From contig NC_016459.1 in the NCBI RefSeq assembly GCF_000226115.1, forward strand, positions 1,612,001 to 1,676,000: a stretch of DNA of 64,000 nucleotides, written 5' to 3'. Source of the DNA: Thermothielavioides terrestris NRRL 8126 (Eukaryota; Ascomycota; Sordariomycetes; Sordariales; Chaetomiaceae). Under the pieces are notes generated by a model that saw only the letters and a program-made list of their open reading frames with translations, searched no databases and was not told the origin of the DNA. Positions 42,933-52,781 of this stretch are shown here, piece after piece (positions within the stretch are counted from its first letter, which is position 1; each line of letters starts with the position of its first letter). The position numbers and the translations under genes were made by a program.

Positions 42933-44012
42933 TCAATTCATAGCCTCCATATCCTCCCCGCCCTCTTCCTCCGCCACGTAGATGCCCACCAAGCAGGCCG
43001 CCAACATGCCCTCGTAGTTCACCCAGGGGTGGACCTCGCCAAACAGCCGGGTGCCGTCCCTGCCGGCGCCGCGCAGCAGCTCGGCCTCGCCGCCCGGGTG
43101 GAACGGCAGGTACGGCGAGATGTTGTACACTCGCCCGCCCAGCACCGTCCACGCGTCCCGCCCGCGCCGGCCCGTCTGCCGCCGCAGCATGCGAGGCGTC
43201 ACCCGCAGGTAGGGCGTGCCGGGAGGCAGGCCGCGCAGGCGCTCGGCGCCCCGCGGGTCGCCCGTCAGCCGCGCCCAGTCCAGCGGCGAGTGGCCTGGCG
43301 AGAGCGCCACCGCGCGCGACGGCCTGGCCCTGGCCGAGGGCTTGGACGAGTGCGTCGGCGGCGGCGCGAGTGTTGAACAGCCTGGCGCGCGGGAGGGGAG
43401 CGGCAGGTTGTTGCGGGCGCGCGGAGCCGGGGCGAGGGAGGAAGAGGTGCTGGAGGCTTGGCTGGCGGAGGGAAGCGGGCGGAGGGTTGGCGGGCGCGGC
43501 GGAGGGGGCATTAACGAGGAGGATGAGGAGGAGGAGGATGAGGGTGAAAGTGTGGGCGCTGAGCTATTTTTCGCTTTGGGGGCAGCCGAGGAGGCGTCTT
43601 CCGGCGCGGAAAGTGCGAATGCCGGCACGGAGGACTCGAGAACTGTGGCCGAGGCCTTGGGCGTTGTTTGCCCATCGGAGGTTGAATGCGCACTTGGCGA
43701 GTTCAAGCCGGTATCGGGTTCGGCTTCGCGCTGGACCACTCGCGGAAGAGGGGATAACGGGATCTCGCCCAATGCCCGGCCACTCGCTGCTGCTGACTCG
43801 TGCTTTGGCTCGTCTCTCGCCACGCTGGCCACATCTGAGTCTGAGCGGCGATCCAGGTGCGCATCATCTTCCGGCGTCTCCCGATTCTGAGGCGGCGGCT
43901 CTATCGGAAGTCGCGGGGGTAGGCTCCGGAAGATGGATGGAAACCAGTCCTGCCTCCGCATGCAGAACAGGACGAAGGATGCGAGGATGAGCGAGACGCC
44001 CAGTAACGCCAT
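42933..44012 (-). CDS. membrane-anchored cytochrome b5-domain protein
   Basis: Single exon, 359 residues. An N-terminal signal anchor (MALLGVSLILASFVLFCMRR) is followed by about 200 residues rich in Ser/Pro/Ala, including long Ser-Ser and Pro-Pro runs. The C-terminal 100 residues form a cytochrome b5-like haem/steroid-binding domain: YLRVTPRMLRRQ, DAWTVLGGRVYNISPYLPFH, then FHPGGEAELL with the first axial His (HPGG) and FGEVHPWVNYEGM with the second. The b5 domain resembles the Irc21/CYB5R4-type domain rather than microsomal b5. No reductase domain is attached. Function unknown; a haem electron carrier at ER or plasma membrane is an inference. Confidence 0.85.
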   Translation of the reverse strand: MALLGVSLILASFVLFCMRRQDWFPSIFRSLPPRLPIEPPPQNRETPEDDAHLDRRSDSDVASVARDEPKHESAAASGRALGEIPLSPLPRVVQREAEPDTGLNSPSAHSTSDGQTTPKASATVLESSVPAFALSAPEDASSAAPKAKNSSAPTLSPSSSSSSSSSLMPPPPRPPTLRPLPSASQASSTSSSLAPAPRARNNLPLPSRAPGCSTLAPPPTHSSKPSARARPSRAVALSPGHSPLDWARLTGDPRGAERLRGLPPGTPYLRVTPRMLRRQTGRRGRDAWTVLGGRVYNISPYLPFHPGGEAELLRGAGRDGTRLFGEVHPWVNYEGMLAACLVGIYVAEEEGGEDMEAMN

Positions 44013-44917
44013 GTCGGGCGCGATCCGCGGGGATCTTGCTTGTTGGTATCGTACGTTCTTAGGCCACGCGCCGGAACGTCAGATCAGGTCCAAAAGCTAA
44101 GAGCCATGAGCCATGAGCCATGCATGAGCCACGGGTGGATCTGTGAGGCGCACGCAAGCTGAGTGGTCGGGCTGGGCAATGCAATGGGAGTGCCTGGGTC
44201 TGCCTGCTGATGTTGTCTTGCATGCGCTCAGCGAACGAGCCTCGAGTCTCCAGAGTTTTCGACTTCGATGGGCAACATGAGGCTGAGAACACTAACCGCT
44301 AGCGCACGATGTTTCGTTTCAAACAAGCAGCAGATTGCGATTTTCAGATTCCTCTCGGCACCCGGAGGGCGGGGCGGCAAGCAGCCGGCCCAACCAGGGG
44401 CCCCTTGTGCACGCCAACCCGGAAGCAGTTGTCTGGCCAGGCGCGTGGTGCAACGGCTCCTGCATGGTGGGGTTCGCATGTTCGTTAGCGCATGAAGGAC
44501 GGAGTGTACCGCAGGACGGAGTATGTAAACAATGAATGGAGACGGGATGAATGATGACTTGGGATTCGGGGTGTGTTGTTTACTGTGTCCTGCACACGTG
44601 GGCAGTCCGCTGTCCTCGGAACTCTCAGACCAAACCGCCCGAGCTGTGATGCGTTGTCTCTGAGACACCTACCTTATGTGAGCATTGAAGAGCAGCCTTC
44701 TGTGGGAAGTCACCTTCTATCCCTGGACTCGACCTACCCGTCACGTTAGGCAGAGCGGCCAAACCCCACTGTTCCCGCTGTGTTGTCGGTGTACTGCGAT
44801 AATTGCTGGGCGCGCCACCAACCACTCAGAGCGGCCCAAACCGATTCAGGGTTTGGCCTGGGACATCGCGTCTCCCACTGGAATTCCACACCACATCGTC
44901 CGGTCGCCCTCGACGCA
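44013..44917. promoter_or_regulatory. divergent intergenic region
   Basis: 905 bp between the cytochrome b5-type gene and the coiled-coil gene. It contains a short tandem repeat GAGCCATGAGCCATGAGCCAT near 44102-44128. The downstream gene's frame is open upstream of its ATG but without methionine. Confidence 0.5.
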
Positions 44918-47260
44918 ATGCGATCGGCGACCCCCGAAGCCGCTGCAACAAAACGCCTCGCATCCCATGCAATTGCCGGCCCAGCAAGAGAGTCTGTGAC
45001 GCAAGTACAGTCTGTCAGAAAAAAGCCGTCTGCGGGAATTCTCACGACGAGCACGACCCCTGCGGGCAAAAGAACGGCACGGATCACCACCACGGCAACC
45101 GCCTGCCCAGCCGCAGCAGCAGCCGCAGGAGCAGCGACAGCAACAGAGGCCGTGCCACTCCGACCAGTCTCTCGCCGCCCGCTTCAACTGCGAGACCAAA
45201 ATGCCACGCCGGCGCCGCGGGCTGTGAAACCTGAACCGGATACAATACCAGCCGCGTTGACGGTGTCCAGGATGCCGCCGCATGAGCGGCCGTCTGTCGC
45301 TGGCTATCGGCAGCCGACGGTCGCGCGGGTCGTAAACAAACTGCCCCTCACCCCCAAAGTCGCGGCTCGCCCGCCAGCACCTCAGCATCAGAACCCGACG
45401 CTCGCAACTCCGCTCGCCCGGCGCCCCGCCCCCGAGCCGGCCTTGAACCCCCGTGGTTCCGGTTCCCGCGACAAAGACGAGCGGGCCTCGCCCGTGCCGA
45501 CGTTTCTCAGCAGCAACGTTACCCCGCGGTCGGGTTCCCGACAGAGCCGCGTCGATAGTGCGAATAGCACCCCCAACGGTACGCCCAACCCAGACCGCCA
45601 TGACCATTGGGAGACGCGCTCGGGCGTGGGCGTGGCAGGATCCGGGCCGGACGAGTCGCACCGGCGGCCGGTCGTTACATTCAGTTCCCCTTCCGAGGTG
45701 GGCAGCGGCGCAAATCCTGATCGGGACTCCAAGTTTTTCTACGCTTCGGATGCGCAAAAACAACCGCCGCAGGCCGCGAACTTGAAGCCATCTGTGATGC
45801 AGCAGCCCAAACCGGCGACCTTTTTCTATGCAAACGGGAATGCCCTGCCAAACCGGCAGGACCCCCCTCCGAAGCCCTACTCCCCGGCGTTGCCCTCGCC
45901 TTCCTCCCAGGACAGCCTGGCGACCAAGTTCGTTTATGCCAACGGAACGCCCGAACTACAACCTCCGGCGAAGATTGGGCCGTCGTCGCAATCCTCGTCA
46001 GCCTCGGTTCTCTCCACGTCGTCCAGGCTGCCAGCGGCAAGACAAGGGAACCTTCCAAGGGCTCCGTCGCCGGCCAAAAGCCCCTCCCAGATTTTGGTCA
46101 GATCCCCCAGCAGCTCAACTGCGCGCTCCCAGCGGTCACCTATTTTGGTGGCAAACCCCTCGAGCAATCCCCAGGCCAGCGAGATGAAGGCAAACACCGA
46201 GCCTCAACCTCGGCCAGCCGTATCCCACACCCGTTCGCAGAGTGCTGCCGCTATCGAACCACCAGCTGCCGCCAAACCTGCGCCTTCTCACAACTCGGTG
46301 CCCCCGTCTGGATGCACCTCTCCGTCGTTCCCGCCATATTCTGAGTTGATGGTGCCGAACAACTCAGCGGCTGCCGGTTCTGCGTCCTTGCTCCCGGCCT
46401 CCGAGGACTCTGCTGAGCCAGAAGAAGCCCAACCGGACTCGCTGAACAGTCCAACGAGGGCATCCCAAGACGGCCAGGTGATAGATCTCGTCGCTAGCGC
46501 GCGACGAGAGCGCAAAGTCCAGGATTTAGAAATCACAAATGCCAGCCTGGAGGCGATCAACCGGACGCTTGAGCGACAGCTGAGAAAACAGACAGCCGAG
46601 CTCCGGCGCTACCAGCGCCTGTCCAGGTCCGGAAGACTGAGCCTGGGCTCGATCGGCAGTCGCATCCCCTCCGACTCGACTGTAGATGGGGGTGCTCTGG
46701 CAAGGGCAGGAATGGGCCTGGACGACTTGAGCGAGGAAGAGAGCGAGATCGAGGCTGAGGACGCCGAACTAGAGGAGCTTGAAGACCTCGGAGAGGACGA
46801 CATGTCCGGGTCGGAGGCCTCCAGTGAGCTCAGCAGCGGCGCCGACGCATTGCGTCGCCAAAAACGACGCCGAGACGAGCGGCGGCTGCAACTGGATCTT
46901 TCCAAGCACCAGCAGCTGCTCATCGACAGCCAGAAGATCAACCAGAGCTTGAAGCGGTGTCTGGGATGGACCGAAGAGCTGATCAAAGACGGCATGCGCG
47001 CTCTCGCATACCAGGTGCGAGTCAGCGATGTTAAGCTAGGCGGGAGGGTCCTCGCCCCCGAGGAAATCGAGAGGCGGGAGCTGGGTGGCGACGACGGCGA
47101 GGATGCCACGCTGGGCGACGACACCATCTATGCGATAGACGCCCTAGGCGGGGGGTCCCTCCTCGCGGAGGCTGCTGAGCCGGCCAAGTGGAGCAAGGAT
47201 CCGCAGGACAATCCGCAGGACAGAGACAGCGGAGTTGAACTGCCCGCGGACGGCGGTTGA
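44918..47260 (+). CDS. unrecognised low-complexity protein with C-terminal coiled coils and FYANG motifs
   Basis: Single exon, 780 residues from the ATG at 44918 (MRSATPEAAATKR). The first 500 residues are Ser/Pro/Ala/Thr-rich and probably disordered. Within them, three related short motifs occur: SKFFYASD, ATFFYANGN and TKFVYANGT. From about residue 525 there is a coiled coil (RRERKVQDLEITNASLEAIN, RTLERQLRKQTAELRRYQRL). An acidic Glu/Asp stretch follows, then a second helical segment (RRLQLDLSKHQQLLIDSQKI, NQSLKRCLGWTEELIKDGMR) and the end VRVSDVKLGGRVLAPEEIE. I do not recognise the family. The conserved-looking coiled-coil end suggests a structural or scaffold protein. Confidence 0.75.
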   Translation: MRSATPEAAATKRLASHAIAGPARESVTQVQSVRKKPSAGILTTSTTPAGKRTARITTTATACPAAAAAAGAATATEAVPLRPVSRRPLQLRDQNATPAPRAVKPEPDTIPAALTVSRMPPHERPSVAGYRQPTVARVVNKLPLTPKVAARPPAPQHQNPTLATPLARRPAPEPALNPRGSGSRDKDERASPVPTFLSSNVTPRSGSRQSRVDSANSTPNGTPNPDRHDHWETRSGVGVAGSGPDESHRRPVVTFSSPSEVGSGANPDRDSKFFYASDAQKQPPQAANLKPSVMQQPKPATFFYANGNALPNRQDPPPKPYSPALPSPSSQDSLATKFVYANGTPELQPPAKIGPSSQSSSASVLSTSSRLPAARQGNLPRAPSPAKSPSQILVRSPSSSTARSQRSPILVANPSSNPQASEMKANTEPQPRPAVSHTRSQSAAAIEPPAAAKPAPSHNSVPPSGCTSPSFPPYSELMVPNNSAAAGSASLLPASEDSAEPEEAQPDSLNSPTRASQDGQVIDLVASARRERKVQDLEITNASLEAINRTLERQLRKQTAELRRYQRLSRSGRLSLGSIGSRIPSDSTVDGGALARAGMGLDDLSEEESEIEAEDAELEELEDLGEDDMSGSEASSELSSGADALRRQKRRRDERRLQLDLSKHQQLLIDSQKINQSLKRCLGWTEELIKDGMRALAYQVRVSDVKLGGRVLAPEEIERRELGGDDGEDATLGDDTIYAIDALGGGSLLAEAAEPAKWSKDPQDNPQDRDSGVELPADGG

Positions 47261-48318
47261 GAAACAGCAAGCAACATAACCAGAAGAAAAAAACAAGGTA
47301 ACAAACTGATGACAATGCTTTTCTGCACAACGCACGGCGATGGCGTACTCTCACCACTCACTGAGATATCTCTCTCCCTGTTGATTTCCTTAGTCTTCAT
47401 ATTTGTTTGGCGTTAGGAACGACGGGGTTTGCTCGTGGTTGGCTTGCTTGCTTGCATTATGCGGAACATAAGGGGGGTTTTATTCACGTACCCAAACTCC
47501 CACTTCTCACCGTGATCTCATATTCTCCAGCATCACATTACTCTTCCTTTTCTTCTTTAATGGTATGTTACATGTAGCCTGACATCAGGGCTACCGATTC
47601 TTCCTGGCCGGCCACGGGCAAACCGGCGGATCGCCCCCGTCCCAGCAGCAGCAGCAGCAGCAGCAGGTTTCGTTTTCCTTTGTCGCATCATTTGTACCAC
47701 TAGGTAGATACCCAGGCATCATCAAAGAAAGGGAGCGCAGGCACAATGTGGTGTCCTAGAGAAAAGACGCGTACTGTTCTATGTTATTTTACTTCGCTTG
47801 GGCTTGTTTTTTGCTTGTTAGGCTTGGATTGCATGGTGTCCATCCATCCATCCATCATGGGCACGCTTAATGCTAGTATCTCTGATATCCAAGCGGCCAA
47901 GTTGCGGAAGGTGGCCAAGAATGTGACGAGGGCCGGCTTCATCAAAGGGTAGCCGTGGCAACCAAAAAGGGCCATTCAGGGGCCTTCCCAACCGCCCAGG
48001 GCTCACACAGCGATTAGAAGTGATGTCTCGAGTGAAAGGCATTCTGGGTCGGCAGGATCCAATCTAGTTCGTAATGTATTCCTGGACCAAAACGACCGCA
48101 AGCAAGAGAATCAAACTCTATGTCTCATTAGGAATGAGGTAGGTAAAGGAGTAGTGGAGTATGTGAAGGGGCCGCCCCAATCAAGGCGGCAGTGTATCTA
48201 AACCCATCAGGATGTTCTCCCCTGTCATCCAAACCCGAACCGGCCGGTTGACGGCAGACACTTGCTGCACCGGTACAGCAGCGACTAAATATATATCTTT
48301 ATATATATGCGCCGCCCT
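47261..48318. other. convergent intergenic region with simple repeats
   Basis: About 1.06 kb between two convergent genes. It holds a CAG-type trinucleotide run (about 47643-47666), a CCAT tetranucleotide run (about 47841-47856) and a TATATA run near 48287-48308. No gene recognised. Confidence 0.6.
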
Positions 48319-50029
48319 TCACTGCTTTGGCACATTCGGCGCATCCTGCGCGGCCGCCGAAGCGGCATCGGTCCAGGCCTTGCTGCCAAACTTGTGATTG
48401 TTGGCCTTGTCCTTCTTCTCCTTGCCCTTCTTCTTGGACTCCTTCTCCTTCTTGATGGCGGCCTCGGCCACCAGCTGCTCGAAAGCCATGTAATCGCCCT
48501 CCTCTTCAGGGCTTCGCTTGGCCTGTTTTTTGTTTTTCCAAAGTCAATTTCAGAGGGTCATCGAGTATCGTTTTGGTTTGGGTTCGGCTTTGTACTCACA
48601 TTTCCGCAGATCTCGCCAATCATGTAGAGCGCCTCGGCCCGCTCCAGCCTCTTGGCCAGGGGCACCTTCTTGTCGCTCAGCACGAGGTCGCAGACGTCGC
48701 GCAGGACGCTCTGGATCTCGAATTTGCTCCCCCGCCAGGCGGCCGTCAGGATCTTGCCCGTCACGCGCCGCTCGTACTCGGACTTCTTCTCGTCGGTCCA
48801 CTCTTCGCCGCCCTGCTCCTCCAGCCGAGCCATTTCCTCCATGGTCTGCTGGGCGTCGATGGCGCTGCTGATGGTGTACCACGTCTCCTTGACCAGCGTG
48901 CCCTTGTCCTTCATGCGGCTCAGGAAGCCGCCCATGCCGAAGAACTTCTGGCTGCGGATCAGCGCCGTGGCCTTGCTCATGTAGGTGGCGCTGATGGCGT
49001 GCAGGATGTCGAGGCCGAACGACTCCATCTTGAGCTCTTCGACCTCTAACCGGATCTTCTCCTGGAATGCCATTGTCACGTCCCTGCCCTTGTCCGTCTC
49101 TGTCCAGACCGAGATGCGTTCGAGCAGTTTCCGCGCCAGCGTTTCGACACGCTCCTGCCGGACCCGGGCCCGCTCCCTTTCGAGCGCTGCCAGCTGCTCC
49201 TTCTGCTCCTTCGTAAGGCCCGACTTCGACTTCTTGTCCTTGCGCTTTCCGCTGTGGTGGACTGCCGTATCTCCTTGCGGAGGGCCGGCTTCGTCTGACG
49301 GCCGGTCCATTAGAGCGGGTCGCAGAGGTATTTGGGTACTGCGGCCGTTCCGTGGTGTTGACGTCCCAGAACCGGGGCTTGGCGAAGGTGATTTCGGATA
49401 CGGGGCGTCTGCTGTAGCGGCAGCACCCTTCTCATCCTCCACCACAACCGTCGGCGCCGCTTTCTTTTCGCCCGTCGAAGAGGACGCGGCACCGGCGTCT
49501 CCGGCCGTCTTTAAGCTCTCCTTGATGGCCTCCGCTGTGCCGGGGAACTCGCCGTCGTGGGAGGGGTCGGCGGCAGCGGCGGCCGCCTCTTCCTCGTCAG
49601 CGCCGGCCAAGGCGATGTCCATGGTGGCGGTTAAGTCCTTCATCAAACTGATCTCGCCAATCCAGTCCACAAAGGCCTCGCCGCCGAATATGCTGGTGAA
49701 GAACTCGGCGGGATCGACAAAGCCCTCGGACGGGCGGGCAGATTCCTTGCCATATTTGTCGTAGGCCTTGCGGAGGTCTTCGTTGGACAGAACCTGGTAC
49801 GCCTCGCCGATCTCCTGGAACTTGGCGTGGGCGGTTGGGTCATTCGGGTTCTTGTCTTTGGGCGCCGGCTGGTCAGTAGAGTCGCGGACTGGAAGCGGGA
49901 CGGAGGAGCGTGTGCGAGCTTACCGGGATGGTGGACGATGGCGAGCTTCCGGTAGGCCTTCTTGATTTCAAGCTCGGTAGCCGTCGGCTTGACGCCGAGG
50001 ATGTCGTAGTAGGTGGTGTCGACCACCAT
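48319..50029 (-). CDS. DnaJ (Hsp40) protein with DnaJ-X domain, Caj1/Djp1-like
   Basis: Three exons: 50029..49924, 49855..48600 and 48522..48319 (introns 68 and 77 bp), 521 residues. The J-domain is at the N-terminus: [20 protein letters not shown], then [11 protein letters not shown] with the HPD motif at residues 34-36 split by intron 1, and [20 protein letters not shown]. The next block [20 protein letters not shown], the Ser/Pro linker, the helical [18 protein letters not shown], and the X-domain ([37 protein letters not shown]) fit the yeast Caj1/Djp1 group. A Lys-rich tail follows. These are cytosolic co-chaperones that stimulate Hsp70; Djp1 aids peroxisomal and mitochondrial import. 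Which paralogue this is cannot be told. Confidence 0.92.
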
Positions 50030-50547
50030 GGCAGCGGCGGATACGGATTATACAAGCGACGCGCGCCCAGGTTCGCTGTCGGGTTCTTTGGTAGCTTGTC
50101 GCTTGCCACTTGCCGTGTCGAGGTCGCCGGGAGAAAAAAAGTCAAGAATCAGGAGGGAGGCTCTTTGCGCTGCTGTTTTGGGGATGATGTCAAGGATAAG
50201 GAAAAATAGGACTGCGCATCAAAGACTGTAACAGAATTGGGGCGCAGCGGCTTATCAACTAACTGCCTTGGGATACCAGATTCTCGAGGTTGGAGGTGGT
50301 GGATGGCTGCAGGAACTAGCAGCGCCCAGGCAAAAATACCTTACGTAACTTGCAGTTAGGTATCATTCGCGTGGTTTCACGCCAAACTCCAAGACTGCGT
50401 CAGTTCAGTTGTTATTCTGGAAAGCGCCATCCCCAGACCAACAACCACAGTCACCACTCGAATAGAACACGTGCTCCTCTTCTCGCCGTTTTTCTTTCTT
50501 TTCTTTCTTCCCCAACCATCTCATTTCACAGCTTCAAAAGATTTATT
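50030..50547. promoter_or_regulatory. intergenic, DnaJ promoter
   Basis: 518 bp between the stop of the upstream minus-strand gene and the DnaJ ATG. A pyrimidine-rich tract (TTTTTCTTTCTTTTCTTTCTT) lies near 50490. Nothing else noted. Confidence 0.5.
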
Positions 50548-51535
50548 TTATTGGATCCCAGCAGCCTTCATCCGCGCAAAACACCGCCGGTACGCCTCGT
50601 GGATCTCGGGAACTTCGTAGCCAAACTCGTTCAGTTTGGCCACCAGCTTGTCAGTGGCCAGCTTGCAGTTGCTGCGCTCGGCCTTGATGACCTTGGCCTG
50701 CTCTTCGAGGCTGAAGTTCTTCCACGTGAAGGACGGACGGACAATGTCGCGAAACAGCGAGAGCACCTCGTTGTGCGAGATGGCGCCGGGATTGGTGAAG
50801 TTGTAGACGCCGGTCTCGCCGTGTTCCGCCAGCAGGATGGACGCCGGCAGCAGGTCTGTCAGGATGGTATTGCTGTTTGGTATGTTCACCACGTACTCGT
50901 ATTTGGTGATCTTGGTCACGAAGCTCCGCGGGTGGAGGTCGTCCGAGACTGGCATCCGCAACCGCAGGATCAAGCAATTATTGTAATGCTTGATGATCTG
51001 GACCGGCCACCATCCCGATGGCCCCGGTCAGCAATGGATTACCAGTAGGGTGGCGTGTAAGGAAAGAGGGCGCGGTTACCTCTTCGACGTGGGCCTTGGT
51101 CATGGAGTAGAAGCTGCCGGCAAAGTTGGGCGGGTCGGTCTCGAGAAAGCCTGGCCCGTCCCACGGATGCGCCTCGTCGTACTGGTAGATGCAGCCAGTG
51201 GCGAAGACGGTGCAGTGGATGCCCCGAAGATAGCAGCAGTCGGCCAGGTTCAGCGTGCCGACGACGTTGGACCGGATCGTGGCCTCCTTGTTGTCCTCGC
51301 ACCAGTCAACGTTGGGACGCCCAGTGCATCCGGCGGCGTTCAACACATGTGTTGGTTGGATGTGGTCGAGTTCTCTCAAAACTGCCTCGCGGTCCTCCAT
51401 GCGGACCGTGGTCGTGTGCGTCTCTTTGCCCTGGCTTTCCAGCAGGGCCTTGAGATGCCCAGCAACCCAGCCATCGCCGCCCCAGATCAGGAAGCGGTGC
51501 TTGCGGGTTCCGTTGGTGTTTCTTGTTGTTGCCAT
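50548..51535 (-). CDS. nucleotide-sugar 3,5-epimerase/4-reductase (UDP-rhamnose type)
   Basis: Two exons, 51535..51080 and 50997..50548 (82-bp intron), 301 residues. The ATG at 51535 gives MATTRNTNGTRKHRFLIWGG; the codons just upstream in frame include only a GTG. It has a short-chain/extended Rossmann fold: FLIWGGDGWVAGHLKALLE for NADP binding, THVLNAAGCTGRPNVDWCED, and the YSMTK catalytic Tyr/Lys. The C-terminal part includes LRLRMPVSDDLHPRSFVTKI and GVYNFTNPGAISHNEVL. This matches plant UER1/NRS-ER and the Botrytis epimerase-reductase, which turn UDP-4-keto-6-deoxyglucose into UDP-rhamnose. The partner 4,6-dehydratase is not in the window. A general RmlD-like reductase is the alternative. 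Confidence 0.82.
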
Positions 51536-52781
51536 TGTGATATCCACGAGGCGGAAGAGGAGAGTCCCGGCTATGCAGATGCGTTTTGGTTCTGTCGTGT
51601 TTTATAAAAGAAGCAATTTACCCACGAAAACACATTTTACAGGATAACTCGGATGTCATGACCCGGGAACAAGCCAGCAACGGGCGTCCCACGAGCATCT
51701 TGGTCAGGCCGTCAGGGATGCCCGAAATGTGTACATATAAAGCTGGCCTTGCCTACAGACGACCACTGCGGATGGGTTGGGGTTACCGTGGTAATAACGA
51801 AGCGTTAGCACCACCAGCTAGAGATGAGATGGCTTCATGCTGCACCAATAGCTGGCGGGGGCTGCTCGCGAACGCCAACGGGTAAGCTCACGATAATTGG
51901 AGGGGCAATGCCTCCTTTCGTGTCGTTTAGGTGCAGCGGCGTTGTCGAGCTCCGTGGTTCCCGATCAGGACGCAGTAGTGTCCATTACATGACTGAGGAC
52001 TGAGAAGGTGATTTGTGGAGCTGGACCGCGGGGTAACGTTAACATTGATGTCTCGTTGAAAGTGTCATGCTGTCCCTGTCATAGGCAACAAGTGGAATTC
52101 ATGTGGTTATCGCGTAGGTTGCTTGTGCCCGCTGACCTGATGGAGTTGACGGCCCCCCGAGGTGAGGTAACGACCCCTTAAAGGTTGCCATTGCTCCCCT
52201 TTCCTTCTCGATTATCCTGGCATGTAAGGCTGACATACTGCGTACATTTGCAGTGGTGCTGTTGTGTGTCCAGTGTCCTGGCGGCTGTCTCCAGAAGTTG
52301 GAGCCAAGGACGGGGCTTCACAATCATTGGCCGCATTCATCAATTGACCAACAGCGTGCTGAACCGGATTCCGGCATGGGGAAAAGTGGGGTCCCCAGCC
52401 CACCATTATGCCGGGTCTGCCAGGTACGGATAACTAACCACAGCTCCAATCTCTGTCCAGGCCGAATGGAGCACACAATTTCCTGTGGAGCACCGACACC
52501 GCGTTGCCTGGGCTTCTCCGCAACCACAAGGGGGATTCTGAGCGCGCGTGCACTCCAATTCCCTGCCTCAATTACCCTGGGGTTTGACGGTTGCCAGCTT
52601 AGTTCAGCGCAAACCGGGTGTTGCGAGGGTTGCAACGACACGCCCTCCCGATCGCAGTCTCCGGTAATTCTTGGGCTTTTCGACCGTTTTCCCGTCAGAG
52701 CCGCAGTGTGTCAACAGCGACTCCCCCCATCTGAACCCTAACTGCTGCGTTGACGATTCGTGCCGCCGAGACACCGAAAAC
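51536..52781. promoter_or_regulatory. divergent intergenic region, epimerase gene / erg9
   Basis: 1.25 kb between divergent start codons. Promoters of both are expected; no conserved frame, RNA or repeat recognised. Confidence 0.5.
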
